This document shows positions 60,681-64,000 of a stretch of 64,000 nucleotides of DNA, piece after piece (within the stretch, counting starts at the first letter, position 1; every line of letters starts with the position of its first letter). The position numbers and the translations under genes were made by a program. The notes beneath the pieces are model-generated. The model ran no database searches, had not been told where the DNA came from, and saw only the letters and a list, made by a program, of their open reading frames with translations. Source of the DNA: Pithys albifrons albifrons (taxonomy: Eukaryota > Chordata > Aves > Passeriformes > Thamnophilidae); NCBI RefSeq assembly GCF_047495875.1, contig NC_092470.1, forward strand, positions 14,979,001 through 15,043,000, in the 5' to 3' direction.

Positions 60681-63600
60681 TTTGCTAATTATGCTGGTTC
60701 CACTCTAAAGGCAGAATTACAATTTCTGGGATCTGGAAAGATAGTGACATAAATAAGAGTATTTAAGACAGTGAACTGCATTTATAGGAGTTTTCAAACC
60801 CTCATAAGCCTTATACAAGTCACTTGAAATTGGTTTGGACAGGCTGTCTATCCACCAAACACTTGAATGCCTGCTCAATCCACAGGATACTCAATCAAGC
60901 AATGTCTAATAACTTATCCTTGCAGAGAAGTTAAGGAAGATATCACTGCATTTGTCTGAAATGCAAGAAAAAGGGGATGTTTCCTTATCTATAAACTTCA
61001 CAAATGCAAAACTCAAGGGAGTTTTTAATTTTTATGTCATTCACAATAAAAAAAACCATATTCTGACATGCCTGGGATAGATAAAGGACATAAGAAAGTA
61101 CTGATTTACACAAACTTGAGGAAGAGTAAAGTTCTACACCTCAAGATATGAGGTTAAAAATCAGTATGAGGTTTTGTGCAGGAAAGCAAACCACCTGATG
61201 ATTCCAGAGCACAGGAAACATCCCTGTATTATGAGAGGACAGCATGACCCCCATTGCTGCAGGCATGGCAGAGGAGCAGGCAGACATCGCCTGGGCTGCT
61301 CGAGCATGCCTCACCACAACATGAGATCAGTGCCATGAAAGGTCTGAAGGATGCTTCTAATCTGAAGAATTATGTATTTAGCCAAAAACAGAGACAGGAT
61401 AGCAGATTGTTTAGATGAATTGGTGGATTAAGCCCAGCAAAAATGACGTATGGTATCTGTGAGTGAAATTAATGGACAATATAAAAATGACACATTTTGA
61501 ACTGAGGAAATTATTCAACTTTTGCCATTCTTTCATGCCTACAATTTAAGGCACCGTAATCTAACTGAAAAACAGAGACAGGTCATTGAAATGAATAAAC
61601 CATGCCAGAAAATGATTCAGCTTCCCTTGTGGGTTTTTTTTTTCTTTCTGTTATTAATTGAAGTCCCTAGGATTCAGCCCTTGGGAAGCCCACACGACCC
61701 AGTGTATTGTCCTGGCCAGGGACTCTGTCAAAAGGGAAAAAGTTATCTCTTCTTTTATCTTGTAATTGAAAATCTGGGAGGGGAAGTGCTGGGAAAGTAG
61801 AGCACTGTACAAAGGCACCCATCAAATTCCCAGGTCAGCTTGTTGCTCAGCTGCTAATGAAGGCATTGGAATGAAGACACTGTGGCATTTGTTTTGCCCT
61901 TCCAGTATTTCTGTTTGCTTTGTGGGAAGGAGGATCTGAGCCCTGACTGGTAACTGAGAAGCTCTGAGAGCAGTCAAGCCCCCTCTCCCAGCAGTAACAA
62001 ACACTCCAGCTCACTCTCCTACCTACGCTCACATCCAACCAATGTTTTCATGCCCTCTCTACATGCATTTGGAAACTTGAAATAAAATCCAATGCAAACT
62101 TTGAGAGGAGGCATTTGGACTCCAGCTCCTGCCAGGGAGGTCTGCTTTAGGACCACATGAGTATTCCTTTGCTCACTGTTTTATCTGTTTCCCTGGTAGT
62201 CTCAGCAAAGAATATTAAACAACCACGTCTTTACAGCTCAAGAAACCAGGAGAGAATGTTGACCCTTTGGAAGAAACCTGGTTTTATCCATTTTTACCCC
62301 ACTTTCATCCCTCTAGACTAAGCTGGGTAAGGATTCATTGGGTCCACAAAGCCATCATTAATGACTGCTATATCAATCCATGCTAAATATGTCCAACTTT
62401 AGAAAACATTTTTAAAGGAATTTCAGGACATAAAACACATATAATTAACAGCCAGATATGTGGAAGCATCACCATTAGTGAGGAACTTTCTCAACTGTTG
62501 ACACTGTTCCAGAAAAATAATAAAATATTTATTCTAGGGTTATAAACTAACACATGCTACGTCTCCTCTACCAGCTTTTCAAAGAATACTCTACAGTAAC
62601 ATCTGTTATTGTAAGGATAACTCCTAACTGGAATAATGGATCCAAGCCCTGCTCTTACACTTCTCTTCTTAAAGGTAAGGAATGTCCCTGTAAACATGGG
62701 GAATGTCAAGACAATACAAGTGTTTCAGAGAAACTTCAGTTGCTGTGTTTGTTGCTCTCCTCTCTCATTTTCCACCTGCCGCAGCTTTATTCAAAAGATA
62801 AATAAATACATTTAAGCCAATGGATCATCGTAACTGGGGCCAAAAATGTAAAAAAGCAGCATTTATTATACCTTGCAATTGCCCTGAGTTATCTTTCTGG
62901 ACTGCCCCAGGACTGCAAATTTTTGTGCTGCAGATAAAGAAAATGGAGCATTTGAAATTTCTTGTCAGTGACTACAAGGAAAGGGTTGGTTTTGTTTTCT
63001 TATGAAGAAAGGGGAAAATGTTCTGAAGCTTCCTCTCCAGGCTAAAATCTAAAGCATTTACAAGACTCAGGAGCACGAAAGCTTGCAGATAATCAGCAGA
63101 ACTGATGCCAGTTCAATCAAAGCAAATCAGTAACAGCAACTGGGAGGAGTACAGATGATGTACCATCATTCTGTATTTAAAAAAAAATCCTTTTTGTTAT
63201 GCAACAGTTAAATAATTTAACTGCTTCTAGTTATTAATATTATTCCTCAGCTAGTCTTTTTTGGCTATAATGCAGCACTGATCTCTTCTGTTTTTGAAGT
63301 TTTCCTTTTGGAGAAAAAAAAAGAAAGGCAACTTCAAAACATGTAAAAATTAATGAAACCCATATGTGGGATACTGTCATTATTCCATGTTTATAAGAGG
63401 ATCAGGTTTTGTTAAATGGGCTTATTTAATGCCGAAGCATAAAAAATACCCAGCACAAGATCTGAAAGCTATTGAAAGCAAAATATTTTCTTTGTTAACC
63501 CAAGCAGTCAGTAACAAGCAAAAAGGCACAATTTAAACTAAAAGCCACTATATATTTTGATGCAACTTTGTTTACAGTTTCTCTGACAGCTTATAAAGTT

Positions 63601-64000
63601 CTCCTAAGCAGAGAAACATCTCCTAGATAGATTTTAGCCTTTTGACTCTTTTCACACCCCTACTGTATTTAAGCTGAGACAACCTAAAAATCAATGTCTT
63701 ATGGAAACATCTGTTGATAAAAGCACAGGATTTAGACTTTTTTTCAACAGCTGTCACTATTTTATGCATTTTTTTGACTAGGCCAATTGGTAAGACTGGA
63801 AGAAAATAAAAGCTGGGCTCCTTTCCTGCCTTTGGTCTCTCTTGAGCAGCTGCAGTCGGCACCTCATTCCCTCCTCTGTACTGGGAGTTTGGGGGAAAAT
63901 GCTGAATGTCCCCAAAGTCTGATCTTGCTCACAAGCCTCAGACAAGAAATAAAGGAAATACAGCTCCCAAACTGGCACCCATATCATCTCACTTACCTAA

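Larger units (their letters stand above)
53983..63996 (-). other. Region upstream of exon B, to window end
   Basis: About 10 kb with no exon I can support. It holds the CRE-like site, the G29 run, A-rich runs at 54365-54402 and about 58211, and the tRNA-Ile-headed SINE at 60530-60680. The last bases form a consensus donor (ttag|gtaagtgag, minus strand, boundary 63997/63996) that may end an exon lying outside the window. Confidence 0.7.

Noticed and set aside
44516..63996. Search for the exon before INRESW (human ..LKMKQGPMTQA) and for the giant N-terminal exon
   Set aside because: No minus-strand stretch with matching sequence was found, so these are assumed to lie right of the window.
1..64000. 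CRISPR arrays, phage or bacterial operons
   Set aside because: The sequence is intron-rich vertebrate DNA with CR1 repeats; no spaced direct repeats or operon-like gene packing are present.

Overview
The window is vertebrate genomic DNA, almost certainly from a bird and probably from a songbird. It is about 60% A+T and mostly intron, with small exons bounded by GT-AG sites. The repeats I recognise are CR1 LINE 3' ends (ending in ATTCTATG-type tails), plus one tRNA-Ile-headed SINE with a CR1-like tail of the kind described from zebra finch (TguSINE1). There are no bacterial-style genes.

One gene accounts for nearly all recognisable coding sequence: AKAP13 (AKAP-Lbc, an A-kinase anchor and Rho guanine-nucleotide exchange factor) on the minus strand. 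I could join 20 consecutive coding exons from 44515 down to 4. Their phases are mutually compatible, giving 2712 nt = 904 codons with no stop. In transcript order they encode a serine-rich linker with basophilic kinase motifs (44515-16557), a Lys/Glu-rich stretch and C1 zinc finger (11418-8060), a linker (7576-4406), the DH exchange domain (about 4420-1930) and the start of the PH domain (about 1870-4). The remaining PH domain and C-terminus lie left of the window. The large N-terminal exons, including the RII-binding part, must lie to the right.

44.5-64 kb holds no further exon I can match to known AKAP13 protein. It contains CR1 fragments, the SINE, a 29-nt G run, and a CpG-enriched segment at 53.8-54.1 kb. 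That segment looks like an alternative first exon: its ATG opens 27 codons, ending in phase 0 at a GT donor, compatible with the exon at 44515. A second CpG-enriched segment at 13.4-13.8 kb inside the intron before the C1 exon has the same design: an ATG, 25 codons and a phase-0 donor compatible with the C1 exon at 11418. If used, it would give a short C1-DH-PH protein built like GEF-H1 (ARHGEF2). These two candidate internal promoters are the most interesting finding.

Smaller points of interest are two in-frame NAGNAG acceptors, a 6-nt tandem acceptor, a 54-nt exon that supplies a dibasic kinase motif, and a 126-nt frame-neutral exon. Repeat family names and human comparisons are from memory. 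No alignment, repeat masking or transcript data were available.
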